Shown here: positions 1 to 8,184 of the stretch, one piece after another | Layout: each line of letters begins with the position of its first letter | How positions within the stretch are numbered: position 1 is the stretch's first letter | Position numbers and translations under genes: made by a program | Assembly (NCBI GenBank): GCA_964415885.1 | Contig: CAYQCE010000004.1 | Span: 41,279-105,278, forward strand | DNA: 64,000 nucleotides | Direction of reading: 5' to 3' | DNA from: CAYQCE01 sp964415885 | Lineage (GTDB): Bacteria; Zixibacteria; MSB-5A5; JAABVY01; JAHJOQ01 | The notes under the pieces: generated by a model | The model's input: only the letters and a program-made list of their open reading frames with translations | What the model was told of the DNA's origin: nothing | The model's database searches: none

Positions 1-647
1 GGCGAGACTCCGGTCGGGCTGATCTCGAAATGCTTGTACCAGTCCGGAGGCACGGTGGGTTTTCGACGCTCGACCATCCTCACCTCGTCCAGAGTCGGTA
101 TCTCCACCTTCTCACGCATGTGAGCGATGACTTCGTCCAGCAGAACAACCACCGGAGTGCGATATGATTCGGCGAGATTCACCGCATCGATGGTTGAATG
201 AAGAATCTCCTCGACACTCGATGGTGCAACTGCAATAGCGTGATAGTCACCGTGCGGACCAAAACCCGCCTGCATCGTGTCTGCCTGCGACACCTTCGTT
301 GGGAGGCCCGTGGATGGGCCGCCACGCTGGACATCGATGATCACACACGGCGTCTCCGTGATGTAGGCGTATCCTATGTTCTCCTGCATGAGGGAGAATC
401 CGGGACCCGACGTCGCCGTCATCGACTTAACACCCGCACAGGATGCGCCGATTATCGCGGCCATCGACGCAATCTCATCTTCCATCTGTATAAAACGTCC
501 ACCAATTTGTGGCAGCCTTCGGGCCATCCCCTCGGCCACCTCTGTAGAGGGCGTAATCGGATAGCCGCCGAAAAAACGGACACCGGCCAGGATTGCGCCT
601 TCCACACAGGCCTCATTTCCCTGAAGTAACTTGACTTCTCTTTCCAT
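1..647 (-). CDS. korA: 2-oxoglutarate:ferredoxin oxidoreductase subunit alpha (partial, C-terminus outside window)
   Basis: The minus strand reads open from an ATG at 647 to the window edge, giving about 215 N-terminal residues. The protein opens MEREVKLLQGNEACVEGAI and contains the GGYPITPSTE and QMEDEIAS segments typical of the pyrimidine-binding half of KorA/PorA-type oxidoreductases. These enzymes interconvert 2-oxoglutarate and succinyl-CoA using ferredoxin. A GGAG ribosome-binding site lies 5-6 bases before the ATG. It follows a two-cluster ferredoxin gene and sucCD, which supports 2-oxoglutarate rather than pyruvate as substrate. The beta subunit is presumably just beyond position 1. 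Substrate choice cannot be proved from this fragment alone. Confidence 0.9.
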   Translation of the reverse strand, partial: MEREVKLLQGNEACVEGAILAGVRFFGGYPITPSTEVAEGMARRLPQIGGRFIQMEDEIASMAAIIGASCAGVKSMTATSGPGFSLMQENIGYAYITETPCVIIDVQRGGPSTGLPTKVSQADTMQAGFGPHGDYHAIAVAPSSVEEILHSTIDAVNLAESYRTPVVVLLDEVIAHMREKVEIPTLDEVRMVERRKPTVPPDWYKHFEISPTGVS

Positions 648-658
648 CCGGCGCTCCT

Positions 659-940
659 CTACTTCTCTGTCGATACGATTGCCAAGTCCGGGCAGTGCAG
701 CCAGCAGAAAGCACACTGCGTGCACTCGTCCGGATGGGCGATTATCGGTTTGCCGTCTCTATCCGGTTCGAAGACCTTTTGAGGACAAAAGGCTATGCAT
801 ATGTTGCAGCCCTTGCACCAGTGATAGAAGATTTTCAAAGGAGGGCCTTCGCGCTTCTCCTTCTTCTTCTTGTCACCGGTTTCTTCTTTGGCCTTTGTCT
901 CCGGGGACGTCTCTTTTGTCTTCTCTGAGTCGTCAGCCAT
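659..940 (-). CDS. korD: 2x[4Fe-4S] ferredoxin, delta subunit of 2-oxoglutarate oxidoreductase
   Basis: A 93-residue protein with two clear cluster motifs, CKGCNICIAFCP (Cys 42, 45, 48, 52) and CTQCAFCWLHCP (Cys 73, 76, 79, 83), as in the delta subunit or electron-carrier subunit of KorABCD. It should carry electrons between the oxidoreductase core and free ferredoxin. Residues 1-34 are an extra, highly charged Lys/Glu-rich extension not needed for the fold. I chose the ATG at 940 because GGGAG lies nine bases upstream; a GTG at 946 is also in frame but sits too close to that site. It lies between sucD and korA on the same strand with short gaps. Confidence 0.88.
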   Translation of the reverse strand: MADDSEKTKETSPETKAKEETGDKKKKEKREGPPLKIFYHWCKGCNICIAFCPQKVFEPDRDGKPIIAHPDECTQCAFCWLHCPDLAIVSTEK

Positions 941-962
941 TCTCACTTACTCCCGACAAGTT

Positions 963-2153
963 CTATTTCTTGCGCCTGACCGTTGTTCTTTTCGACTTCT
1001 TCACTGTCTTTTTCCTGGGCGACTTCTTCGCAGTCTTCTTTGTCGCCTTCTTTGTCGATTTCCCGGTTGCCTTCTTCTTCGTCGCTTTCCTGGTCGCCCT
1101 CTTCGCAGTCTTCCTGGCAGTCTTCTTGGCAGTTTTCTTTTTGGCTGCCTTACTGACAGTCTTGCGGGTCGTAGTCTTCTTTGCAGCTCTTTTCTTTACA
1201 GCTTTCTTCTTTGCAGGCTTTTTGGCAGACTTCTTAGTGGACTTCTTTGCCGCAGTCTTCTTCGGCTTCTTCGCGCGGTACTTCTTCAGCTCTTCGGCCA
1301 TCAAATCCGCCACCTGCGATGGAGTCTCCGCAACAGGTATTCCCGCGGCATTCAGGGCCTTGACCTTATCCGCCGCAGTCCCGGTACCTCCGGAAATAAT
1401 CGCACCTGCATGCCCCATCCTCTTTCCGGGAGGAGCCGTCCGGCCGGCGATGAATGCCACAACCGGCTTTGTAACATGCTTCCTGATATACTCCGCGGCC
1501 TCTTCCTCGTCCGATCCACCGATCTCGCCGATCATAACCATCGCCTCGGTCTGCGGATCTTCCTCGAACGCCTTGAGGCAGTCAATGAAGTTCGTTCCGA
1601 TTATCTGATCACCGCCGATCCCGATACAGGTCGACTGCCCAAGCCCCTTCAGGGTGAGATTGTACACGACTTCATAGGTCAACGTTCCTGAGCGGGAAAC
1701 GACGCCCACTTTGCCCTTCTTATGGATATGACCCGGCATAATCCCGACCTTCGTAATTTCGGGGGCAATGATTCCGGGACAGTTTGGCCCAATCAGTCTG
1801 CAATCGGTGTGATTATCTATGTAGTTTCTCACCTTCAACATGTCGTTCGCCGGAACACCTTCCGTAATACATACGACAAGTTTGACGCCGGAATCAACTG
1901 CTTCATAGATTGCGTCGATTGAAAACGCCACCGGGACGTAGATAACGGCGGTATTTGCCGCTGTCTGTTCCACAGCATCCTTAACCGTGTTGAAAATCGG
2001 GATGCCGTCGAGGTCCTGACCGCCTTTGCCGGGTGTTACGCCGGCGACTACCTTCGAGCCGTACTCCTTCATGGCCCTGGCGTGGAATGAACCGTCTCTG
2101 CCGGTTATTCCCTGCACGACTATCTTTGTATTCCTGTCAACGAATATACTCAT
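963..2153 (-). CDS. sucD: Succinyl-CoA synthetase alpha subunit with a histone-H1-like basic C-terminal tail
   Basis: A 396-residue protein. Residues 1-290 are an ordinary SucD: CoA-binding Rossmann domain, GPNCPG at about 122-127 and the phosphorylated active-site histidine in GHAGAI (His 248). It makes succinyl-CoA, or ATP from succinyl-CoA, together with SucC. The normal family length is about 290 residues. Here a further 106 residues contain about 45 Lys and 10 Arg, with Ala and Thr filling most of the rest and no Asp or Glu, in repeats such as KKTAKK and ARKTAKR. That composition resembles eukaryotic H1 and bacterial H1-like tails. ATG 2153 has GAGG six bases upstream; a TTG at 2165 is less likely. 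It lies 19 bases after sucC. Confidence 0.95.
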   Translation of the reverse strand: MSIFVDRNTKIVVQGITGRDGSFHARAMKEYGSKVVAGVTPGKGGQDLDGIPIFNTVKDAVEQTAANTAVIYVPVAFSIDAIYEAVDSGVKLVVCITEGVPANDMLKVRNYIDNHTDCRLIGPNCPGIIAPEITKVGIMPGHIHKKGKVGVVSRSGTLTYEVVYNLTLKGLGQSTCIGIGGDQIIGTNFIDCLKAFEEDPQTEAMVMIGEIGGSDEEEAAEYIRKHVTKPVVAFIAGRTAPPGKRMGHAGAIISGGTGTAADKVKALNAAGIPVAETPSQVADLMAEELKKYRAKKPKKTAAKKSTKKSAKKPAKKKAVKKRAAKKTTTRKTVSKAAKKKTAKKTARKTAKRATRKATKKKATGKSTKKATKKTAKKSPRKKTVKKSKRTTVRRKK

Positions 2154-2172
2154 ATCTAACCTCAATCCTCCC

Positions 2173-3306
2173 TTATACGCCGGCTACTTCAATGGCTTTT
2201 TGTACTACTTCATCCATAGTGCTGGCGGCAGCAAGATTGACAGATTCGAGAATCTTGCGCGCCTCCTCCTCGTTCGTGCCGGTCAGTCTTATCACGATCG
2301 GCACATCCGGCCTCATCTGATTGATCGCCGAGACGATTCCGTTCGCGACATCATCGCAGCGGGTGATACCGCCGAATATGTTAAAGAGGATCGCTTTCAC
2401 ATTCGAGTCACGTAAAATTATTTCCATGGCTCGTACGACCTTCTCCGGGTTGGAGGATCCACCGATGTCGAGGAAATTCGCCGGCTCACCGCCGAAGTAC
2501 TTCACGAGGTCCATTGTTGCCATCGCGAGGCCTGCACCGTTCACGATGCAGCCGATGTTTCCGTCGAGCTTAACAAATGACAACCCGGCATCACGGGCAT
2601 CCATTTCCGATTGCTCTTCGGCGTCCATATCGCGGAGTTCCTCGATCTCCGGGTGGCGATACAGGCCGTTGTCATCGATGTTTATTTTTGCATCGATCGC
2701 GAGAACTCTGCCGTCACCGGTAGTTATGAGAGGATTGATCTCGGCCAGTGAGGCGTCGACCGCAAAATAGGCTTCATAGAGTTGGATTATTATCTTCGCC
2801 GCCTGCTTGACCAGATTCGGATCGTCATAAAGTTTGTAGGCCAGCCAGCGGGCTTCATACATCGATATCCCGCGAAGCGGATCGATATGCTTCTTGAAAA
2901 TCTTCTCAGGGGTCTCAGCGGCGACCTGCTCGATATCGATTCCGCCAGCCGGTGATACCATGAAAACCGGTTTCTTCGCCGAACGATCGATGATAATGCC
3001 GACGTACGATTCGGACGTGATATCGACCGCCTCAGTCACGAGCACTTTCTTAACTGTCAGTCCCTTGATATCCATGCCCAGGATGTTTGAGGCATGCTCG
3101 TAGGCGACGTCCGGACTCTCGCAGTATTTCACGCCGCCGGCCTTACCACGTCCCCCAACATGTACCTGAGCCTTAACCATTACCGGCTTGCCGATTCTCT
3201 CGGCAACAGCCTTTGCATCATCAGCAGTCGTCACGACCTCGCCGGGCGGTACCGGCATACCGTGACGCGCAAAAATGTCCTTTGCCTGGTATTCGTGAAT
3301 CTTCAT
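2173..3306 (-). CDS. sucC: Succinyl-CoA synthetase beta subunit (ADP/GDP-forming)
   Basis: A 377-residue ATP-grasp protein opening MKIHEYQAKDIF, the standard SucC start. It contains the VKAQVHVGGRGKAGG nucleotide-binding loop, the EINPL segment and the C-terminal ligase domain ending in the NIFGGITRCDDVA signature. It binds ATP and succinate and pairs with SucD. Its length is slightly below the usual 385-395. The ATG overlaps the TGA of the upstream tRNA nucleotidyltransferase gene (ATGA), so translation is probably coupled. The order sucC-sucD-korD-korA makes a compact 2-oxoglutarate/succinyl-CoA/succinate unit. Confidence 0.97.
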   Translation of the reverse strand: MKIHEYQAKDIFARHGMPVPPGEVVTTADDAKAVAERIGKPVMVKAQVHVGGRGKAGGVKYCESPDVAYEHASNILGMDIKGLTVKKVLVTEAVDITSESYVGIIIDRSAKKPVFMVSPAGGIDIEQVAAETPEKIFKKHIDPLRGISMYEARWLAYKLYDDPNLVKQAAKIIIQLYEAYFAVDASLAEINPLITTGDGRVLAIDAKINIDDNGLYRHPEIEELRDMDAEEQSEMDARDAGLSFVKLDGNIGCIVNGAGLAMATMDLVKYFGGEPANFLDIGGSSNPEKVVRAMEIILRDSNVKAILFNIFGGITRCDDVANGIVSAINQMRPDVPIVIRLTGTNEEEARKILESVNLAAASTMDEVVQKAIEVAGV

Positions 3307-4670
3307 CGACTCTCCTCAGATTGCAGGTATTCCTTGACCGCATCTATCAATACTTCTCTCTTGTTCAACTCTGGTTCATCGAGCACAATCTCGAGCAGAT
3401 GATCGAGAATCTCACCGATCAGCGGTGATTGGTCGAGATCAAACTCCTTCATGATGTCGTTGCCATCTATCGCAAGCTCTCTCACAGAGAACGGCGGCTT
3501 CTTGTCTATCTCCTCACGAATTCTCTGCTCGAATTCGTCCACATCGTCGGTTGGATTGCCCATCCCCTGCCCGACAACATCCGCTCTGCGCAAATCGAGC
3601 AGGTCGAACACCAACTCCGGCCCGGTTTTGCGTATGAGCCGCCTGAGCCCCCTGTCCGTAGGAGGGATCGTGAACATGTGACGCTCGACAAGCGTCGAAA
3701 CATCGTCAATCAGGTTCTTTGGATATCTCAACCGCTTGAGCACATTCCTCGCGAGCTTCGCGCCGGAGGCCTCGTGGCCGTAAAATGTCGCCTTTTTGTC
3801 CACGACCCGCTTTGCTCGCGGCTTGGTTATGTCGTGCAGCAGCGCAGCCCATCGGAGACGGAGCCGAGGCTTGGCAGCATCGGTCGTTCCAAGCAGATGC
3901 TCGAAGACATCATGCGCATGATAGCCGCCCGGCTGATCGACCCCGACGCTCTCCACAAGCTCCGGAATCAGGATCTCGAGCAAACCAATATCGTGCATCA
4001 GGCGGAAACCCACCGATGGCTTCTCGGCACGGACCAGCATCTTGTTCAGCTCTTCGTTCACGCGCTCCGGACTGACCGATGTCATAAGGTGCGCATTCTC
4101 TTTCATTGCATGATGCGTCGCCGGTTCCACATCGAGACCGAATCGCGCCACGAACTGCACCCCCCGCAATACCCGCAACGGATCGTCTTTGAACGACTCC
4201 TCGCTGATCATGCGAAGCTTCCTGTGCTCAATATCTATCTTGCCGTCGAGCGGATCGATCAATTCGCCGGTACCGAGGTGACGCGCCACGGCATTGATGG
4301 AGAAATCACGGCGCTTGAGGTCTTCTTCGACCGGAAGAGTATGATCGAAATCAACAGAGAAGTCCCGATGCGCTATGCCCGTGGAGAATTCTCTGCGCGG
4401 TAGTGCGATGTCAACAGTGGGATAGGGGCCGGAGCCGTTGTTGTGAGCGGTGAATTTGATTACACCAAACGACTTGCCAACGAGATCGACTCTCCCGAAG
4501 TTTCTGAGTATCGCGACGAGATCATCAATCGGGATCTGAGTGACGAGATAATCACGGTCCTTCTCAGCGACACCAATGCCGAGGAACTGGTCGCGAACGC
4601 ATCCGCCCACCTCGTAGATGTTACCTCTCTCGAGTAATCTTTCGACTATGGCTTTCTTTAAAGCCGTCAT
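3303..4670 (-). CDS. cca: CCA tRNA nucleotidyltransferase / poly(A) polymerase family protein with HD domain
   Basis: A 455-residue class II nucleotidyltransferase. The GGCVRD motif (about residues 22-27) is followed by EKDRDYLV with the metal-binding Asp pair. The RRDFSINA and DPLRVLRG motifs follow, as does an HD phosphohydrolase region containing ALLHDITKP. The architecture fits a CCA-adding enzyme with HD domain. Poly(A) polymerases share the head domain, so the exact nucleotide product is not settled. The start at 4670 has only a weak ribosome-binding site. A 6-bp inverted repeat with a 3-base loop (4690-4704) lies in the gap after the carbamate kinase gene. Its stop overlaps the start of sucC. 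Confidence 0.88.
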   Translation of the reverse strand: MTALKKAIVERLLERGNIYEVGGCVRDQFLGIGVAEKDRDYLVTQIPIDDLVAILRNFGRVDLVGKSFGVIKFTAHNNGSGPYPTVDIALPRREFSTGIAHRDFSVDFDHTLPVEEDLKRRDFSINAVARHLGTGELIDPLDGKIDIEHRKLRMISEESFKDDPLRVLRGVQFVARFGLDVEPATHHAMKENAHLMTSVSPERVNEELNKMLVRAEKPSVGFRLMHDIGLLEILIPELVESVGVDQPGGYHAHDVFEHLLGTTDAAKPRLRLRWAALLHDITKPRAKRVVDKKATFYGHEASGAKLARNVLKRLRYPKNLIDDVSTLVERHMFTIPPTDRGLRRLIRKTGPELVFDLLDLRRADVVGQGMGNPTDDVDEFEQRIREEIDKKPPFSVRELAIDGNDIMKEFDLDQSPLIGEILDHLLEIVLDEPELNKREVLIDAVKEYLQSEESR

Positions 4671-4711
4671 TTAGACTCTGATCCCGCATCCCGGTTATAC
4701 CGGGCACTAGT

Positions 4712-5665
4712 TCAGTCAGGCACTATTCTCGTGCCATCGTCACCCTCGACAGCGTCATACGCCTTTTCGATCGAGGTGATAATCACCTCGTCTCCCCCAC
4801 CTTCGAGGAAGCTGAGCGCAGCCTCGATCTTCGGCCCCATGCTGCCTGGAGGGAAATGTCCCTCGTCGGCGTACTTCTTCATCTCCGACACCGTAACCCG
4901 ATCCAGAAACCGTTGATCGAGCTGGCCAAAGTTCAGCGCAACCTTGTCGACGCCGGTGAGTATTATGAGCAAATCCGCGCCAATCTCACCGGCGAGCAGA
5001 GCGGAGGCACGGTCCTTGTCAACGACCGCGTCTACGCCCTCGTAGTCGCCGTTGTCGTCCACATAAGCCGGGACTCCACCGCCTCCGGAGGCGATCACAA
5101 TGTAATCTCTTTCGACGAGGGTCTGTATTGCCTTTGCATTTATCGTCTTATAGGGAATTGGAGACGGCACAACCCGTCTCCAACCCCTGTCGGAATCTTT
5201 TTTAACTGTCCAGCCGCGCTCTTTCGCAAACTTGCGCGCCTCGTCGTACTCGTAGAACTGGCCGACATACTTGGATGGGTCCTTTATCGATGGATCATCC
5301 TTATCGACAAGCACCTGAGTCACGATCGTGACGACACCTTTCTCGATGCCCTCCCGGCGAAGCCTGTTCTGGAGCGACTGCTCTATCATGTATCCCATTC
5401 CACCTTCGGTATCTGCCACGCAGATTCCGATCGGAAGAATCGGAGCCATGCCACGCGCCGCCTCGACACGCAAGAGCGCGTTACCGACCTGCGGACCGTT
5501 GCCATGCGTGATCACCAGTCCGTAGCCGTCCTCAATCAAAGGTACAATACCCGCCAGAGACTGGCGGGTATGCTCAAACTGATTCGCAATGGTGTCCGGG
5601 ACACCCTTCTTCGTAATCGCATTGCCCCCGAGTGCGACTACCGCTGTCTTAGTTCCCTTGCTCAT
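4712..5665 (-). CDS. arcC: Carbamate kinase
   Basis: A 317-residue amino-acid-kinase-fold enzyme with VALGGNAI near the N-terminus, ITHGNGPQVGN at about 52-62 and the IASGGGGVP segment. All are hallmarks of carbamate kinase, which interconverts carbamoyl phosphate plus ADP with carbamate plus ATP. Length is normal. Its ATG overlaps the stop of the upstream GTPase-like gene (ATGA), so the two are probably made together. No arginine deiminase or ornithine transcarbamylase gene lies in the window, so the usual arginine-deiminase role is not supported by context. Confidence 0.95.
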   Translation of the reverse strand: MSKGTKTAVVALGGNAITKKGVPDTIANQFEHTRQSLAGIVPLIEDGYGLVITHGNGPQVGNALLRVEAARGMAPILPIGICVADTEGGMGYMIEQSLQNRLRREGIEKGVVTIVTQVLVDKDDPSIKDPSKYVGQFYEYDEARKFAKERGWTVKKDSDRGWRRVVPSPIPYKTINAKAIQTLVERDYIVIASGGGGVPAYVDDNGDYEGVDAVVDKDRASALLAGEIGADLLIILTGVDKVALNFGQLDQRFLDRVTVSEMKKYADEGHFPPGSMGPKIEAALSFLEGGGDEVIITSIEKAYDAVEGDDGTRIVPD

Positions 5666-7002
5666 TTACGCTTCTTTTTGCCGACGCTCTTAAGGAAACC
5701 TTCGAGCACGTCGGCGAGGGTCGGCTTACCGATCTCCTGCAGATCGTACGTCACTCTCGTCGACGGCTTCTTGACATCGATTACGCGACGCAGATCGATC
5801 GGAGTACCGATAATCACGGAATCGCAATCAGTCGCAGCTATAGTCTTCTCGAGATCCTTGACCTGCTTGCCGCCGTACCCCATCGCCGGAAGAAGCACGC
5901 CGATCCCCGGGTACTTCATAAATGTGTCCTTCAGACTGCCCTTCAGGAACGGTCTCGGATCGACGATCTCGGAAGCGCCATACTTGCGTGCCGCCACAAC
6001 ACCGGCGCCATACTGCATTTCGCCGTGAGTCAGCGTCGGGCCATCCTCTACGACCAGCACACGCTTTCCGCGAATCACGGACGCGTCCTCGACCGAAATC
6101 GGGGAGGCGCCGTCGACGACTATCGCTTCCGGATTGTACTCGACTATATGCTCGCGCAGTATCTCAACATCATCCGGCTCGGCAGTGTCTATTTTGTTTA
6201 TCACGAGAACATCGGCCAGGACGAAATTAGTCTGTCCGGGGTAGTACGCTATCTCGTGGCCGGGACGGTGCGGATCGACGACGGTAATCTGCAGATCCGG
6301 CTCGTAGAAGGATGTATCATTATTGCCGCCGTCCCAAACGATGACATCCGCTTCCTTTTCGGCTTCGCGCAGGATCATCTCGTAGTCGACGCCTGCATAA
6401 ACTACTGTCCCGCGACTGATGTGCGGCTCGTATTCCTCGCGCTCTTCGATCGTGCATTTGTGCTTGTCGAGATCGGCCATCCTGGCGAATCGCTGGCAAG
6501 CCTGCTTTGCGAGATCGCCGTAAGGCATCGGGTGACGAATCGCCACAACCTTCTTGCCGAGTGCCTTGAGAGCCTCACAAACCCGGCGTGTTGTCTGCGA
6601 CTTGCCACAACCCGTGCGAACAGCGGTAATCGCCACGACCGGCTTGGTCGACTTGATCATCGTCTCACGATTACCGAGCATCACGAAATTCGCGCCGGCA
6701 GCGTTCACCCACGCTGCCTTGTCCATCACGTAGGTGAATGGAACATCGGAGTACGAGAACACGACATCGTCCACTTCGTACTTCTCGATCAGGTCAACCA
6801 GCTTGTCTTCGGACTCGATCGGGATTCCCTTCTTATAGAGCTTCCCGGCAAGCTTGGCCGGGTACTTGCGGCCCTCGATGTCCGGGATCTGAGTGGCTGT
6901 CATAGCCACTACTTCGTAGTCTTCATTGTCACGGTAGTAAGTATTGAAATTGTGAAAGTCACGCCCGGCGGCGCCCATAATCAGAACTTTTCTTTTAGCC
7001 AT
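5662..7002 (-). CDS. P-loop GTPase related to cyclic 2,3-diphosphoglycerate synthetase
   Basis: A 446-residue cytoplasmic protein. Residues 1-115 resemble a nucleotide-binding Rossmann domain (KVLIMGAAGRDFHNFN). A P-loop follows (AVRTGCGKSQTTR, about 127-139), then IVWDGGNNDTSF and an NKID-type specificity motif (VINKIDTAEPDD). This arrangement matches proteins annotated as cyclic 2,3-diphosphoglycerate synthetase in archaea and as GTPase in many bacteria. The bacterial substrate is uncertain. ATG 7002 is preferred because AAGGAG lies nine bases upstream and MAKRKVLIMG is the natural family start. The next gene, carbamate kinase, overlaps by four bases. It is the first gene of the operon running down to korA. 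Confidence 0.82.
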   Translation of the reverse strand: MAKRKVLIMGAAGRDFHNFNTYYRDNEDYEVVAMTATQIPDIEGRKYPAKLAGKLYKKGIPIESEDKLVDLIEKYEVDDVVFSYSDVPFTYVMDKAAWVNAAGANFVMLGNRETMIKSTKPVVAITAVRTGCGKSQTTRRVCEALKALGKKVVAIRHPMPYGDLAKQACQRFARMADLDKHKCTIEEREEYEPHISRGTVVYAGVDYEMILREAEKEADVIVWDGGNNDTSFYEPDLQITVVDPHRPGHEIAYYPGQTNFVLADVLVINKIDTAEPDDVEILREHIVEYNPEAIVVDGASPISVEDASVIRGKRVLVVEDGPTLTHGEMQYGAGVVAARKYGASEIVDPRPFLKGSLKDTFMKYPGIGVLLPAMGYGGKQVKDLEKTIAATDCDSVIIGTPIDLRRVIDVKKPSTRVTYDLQEIGKPTLADVLEGFLKSVGKKKRK

Positions 7003-7200
7003 AAATCCAGTCTCCTTAACCTGGCGAAAGTTGAGATAGTAACACATAATTCAACGTCAGGCAGGTACTAAACAGAAGACATCATCCAGTAGTGTTCGAT
7101 CAAATAGTAAGCTGAATCCTCTATGAAATACTTAAGTGAGAACATACCTAAAACCGTGTGTCACAACCAATCGCGAATACCGGTGTAAATTGTCCGCGTA

Positions 7201-7216
7201 AGTGAATTATTTCACA
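7201..7216. promoter_or_regulatory. CRP/FNR-family-like operator palindrome
   Basis: AGTGAATTATTTCACA, which reads TGTGA-N6-TCAC on the minus strand, matches the classical CRP consensus except in its last base. It lies about 18-33 bases downstream of the predicted transcription start of the promoter at 7241-7269, a position expected for repression. A near-identical palindrome occurs at 51541-51556. Confidence 0.45.
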
Positions 7217-7240
7217 GTTACGCACCCACATAATCTGACA

Positions 7241-7269
7241 AATATACAGGCCCCCCAACACTCTGTCAA
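7241..7269 (-). promoter_or_regulatory. Sigma-70-type promoter for the GTPase-arcC-cca-sucCD-kor operon
   Basis: On the minus strand, TTGACA (7264-7269) is followed after exactly 17 bases by TATATT (7241-7246). Transcription would start near 7234 and leave a leader of about 230 bases before the ATG at 7002. The 408-base stretch 7003-7410 holds no convincing gene; besides this promoter I see only the CRP-like palindrome at 7201-7216. Confidence 0.65.
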
Positions 7270-7410
7270 CCGGTTTACAGGCCTTATTTGATATATAGTT
7301 AACCGATTTCTCAAAGTTTGGTGGGAACTGGAACTGAAATGCGTTGAACATCGATTCGCTATGCCCGAATTTGGCGGATTTCAGCGCATAGACAGGGGGG
7401 CAGAGAAGAC

Positions 7411-8184
7411 TCAAATTTCGATGACCAGACCTTCTTCCGCGAAAGTCAGACCATTGTAGCCAGGCTTCTCGAAGAAAACTCGTGTGGCGTCGCAATCAAA
7501 ACCATCCGGCAGGTGTGTAAGCAGGCATTTCTTGACATTCTTGTCCAGCAGTAGAGACGGCAGACCCTCCAAATCGATGTGCATTCCCTCGATCACGAGA
7601 AGCTCGCAGTCTTTCAGATGATCCACTATGTCGTCGGTGCCGGCTATGTCCGCTGAATAGAGCAGCTTCTTTGAACCAGCGCTGACCATGAAGCTGAAAC
7701 ACTGCATACGGTTGGCATAGTTGGCTTTCGCTATGATCTCTGCGGCACCGCTAAGTCCTGCCAGGTGGGAGTTTTCAATCGCTTTGACTGTACAATTTCC
7801 ACATTCGATCTCCGAGCCGCCGTCCAGACCTTTCACGTGCACCGAAAAACTCAGCTTACCCGGGAGCAGGTACATTCCTACGAGAATATCTCGGGTCAGT
7901 TCCACCGCCTCCGTCGGCACATGGATATCAAGCGGTGTCTCACGTCTCTTTAGATGTTCCGTCTGGATGAAAAGCGGTATCCCCGAGAAATGATCAGCGT
8001 GCGTGTGAGAAACGAAAATCCCGTCTATTCTCCCCGCATCTGCGTTTATGCGCCTGACAGCGCTCGAGGCGCCGCCACCGCAGTCGAGCATGAACGCGGA
8101 ATTCTCGTCTTCAACGATGTAGCACGAGTGAGCTTTGTCAGGTGACGAGAACCCGGAGGTGCAGCCCACCACGGTCAGTCTCAT
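7411..8184 (-). CDS. Metallo-beta-lactamase-fold hydrolase (RNase Z-like)
   Basis: A 257-residue protein with the MBL motif HTHADH (residues 60-65), preceded by the FMLDCGGG strand, with SADIAGTDD and LLTHLP metal-site segments later. The short form with an N-terminal VVGCTSGFSSP loop is typical of RNase Z-like hydrolases of unassigned substrate. Whether it processes tRNA 3' ends or a small molecule cannot be decided here. Its ATG overlaps the stop of the threonine aldolase gene (ATGA). It is the last gene of the operon that starts at 12711; no terminator is obvious after it. Confidence 0.85.
   Translation of the reverse strand: MRLTVVGCTSGFSSPDKAHSCYIVEDENSAFMLDCGGGASSAVRRINADAGRIDGIFVSHTHADHFSGIPLFIQTEHLKRRETPLDIHVPTEAVELTRDILVGMYLLPGKLSFSVHVKGLDGGSEIECGNCTVKAIENSHLAGLSGAAEIIAKANYANRMQCFSFMVSAGSKKLLYSADIAGTDDIVDHLKDCELLVIEGMHIDLEGLPSLLLDKNVKKCLLTHLPDGFDCDATRVFFEKPGYNGLTFAEEGLVIEI

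Noticed and set aside
963..1283. SucD tail as a frameshift artefact or a separate gene
   Set aside because: The frame is continuous, the composition is uniform and ordered in repeats, and no start with a ribosome-binding site lies at the junction.
631..1691. Long Phe/Val-rich open frames on the plus strand
   Set aside because: They are the complement of the Lys/Ala codons of the SucD tail and body; low complexity, no start signals, no family likeness.
3429..4403. 324-codon plus-strand frame opposite cca
   Set aside because: Shadow of the nucleotidyltransferase gene.
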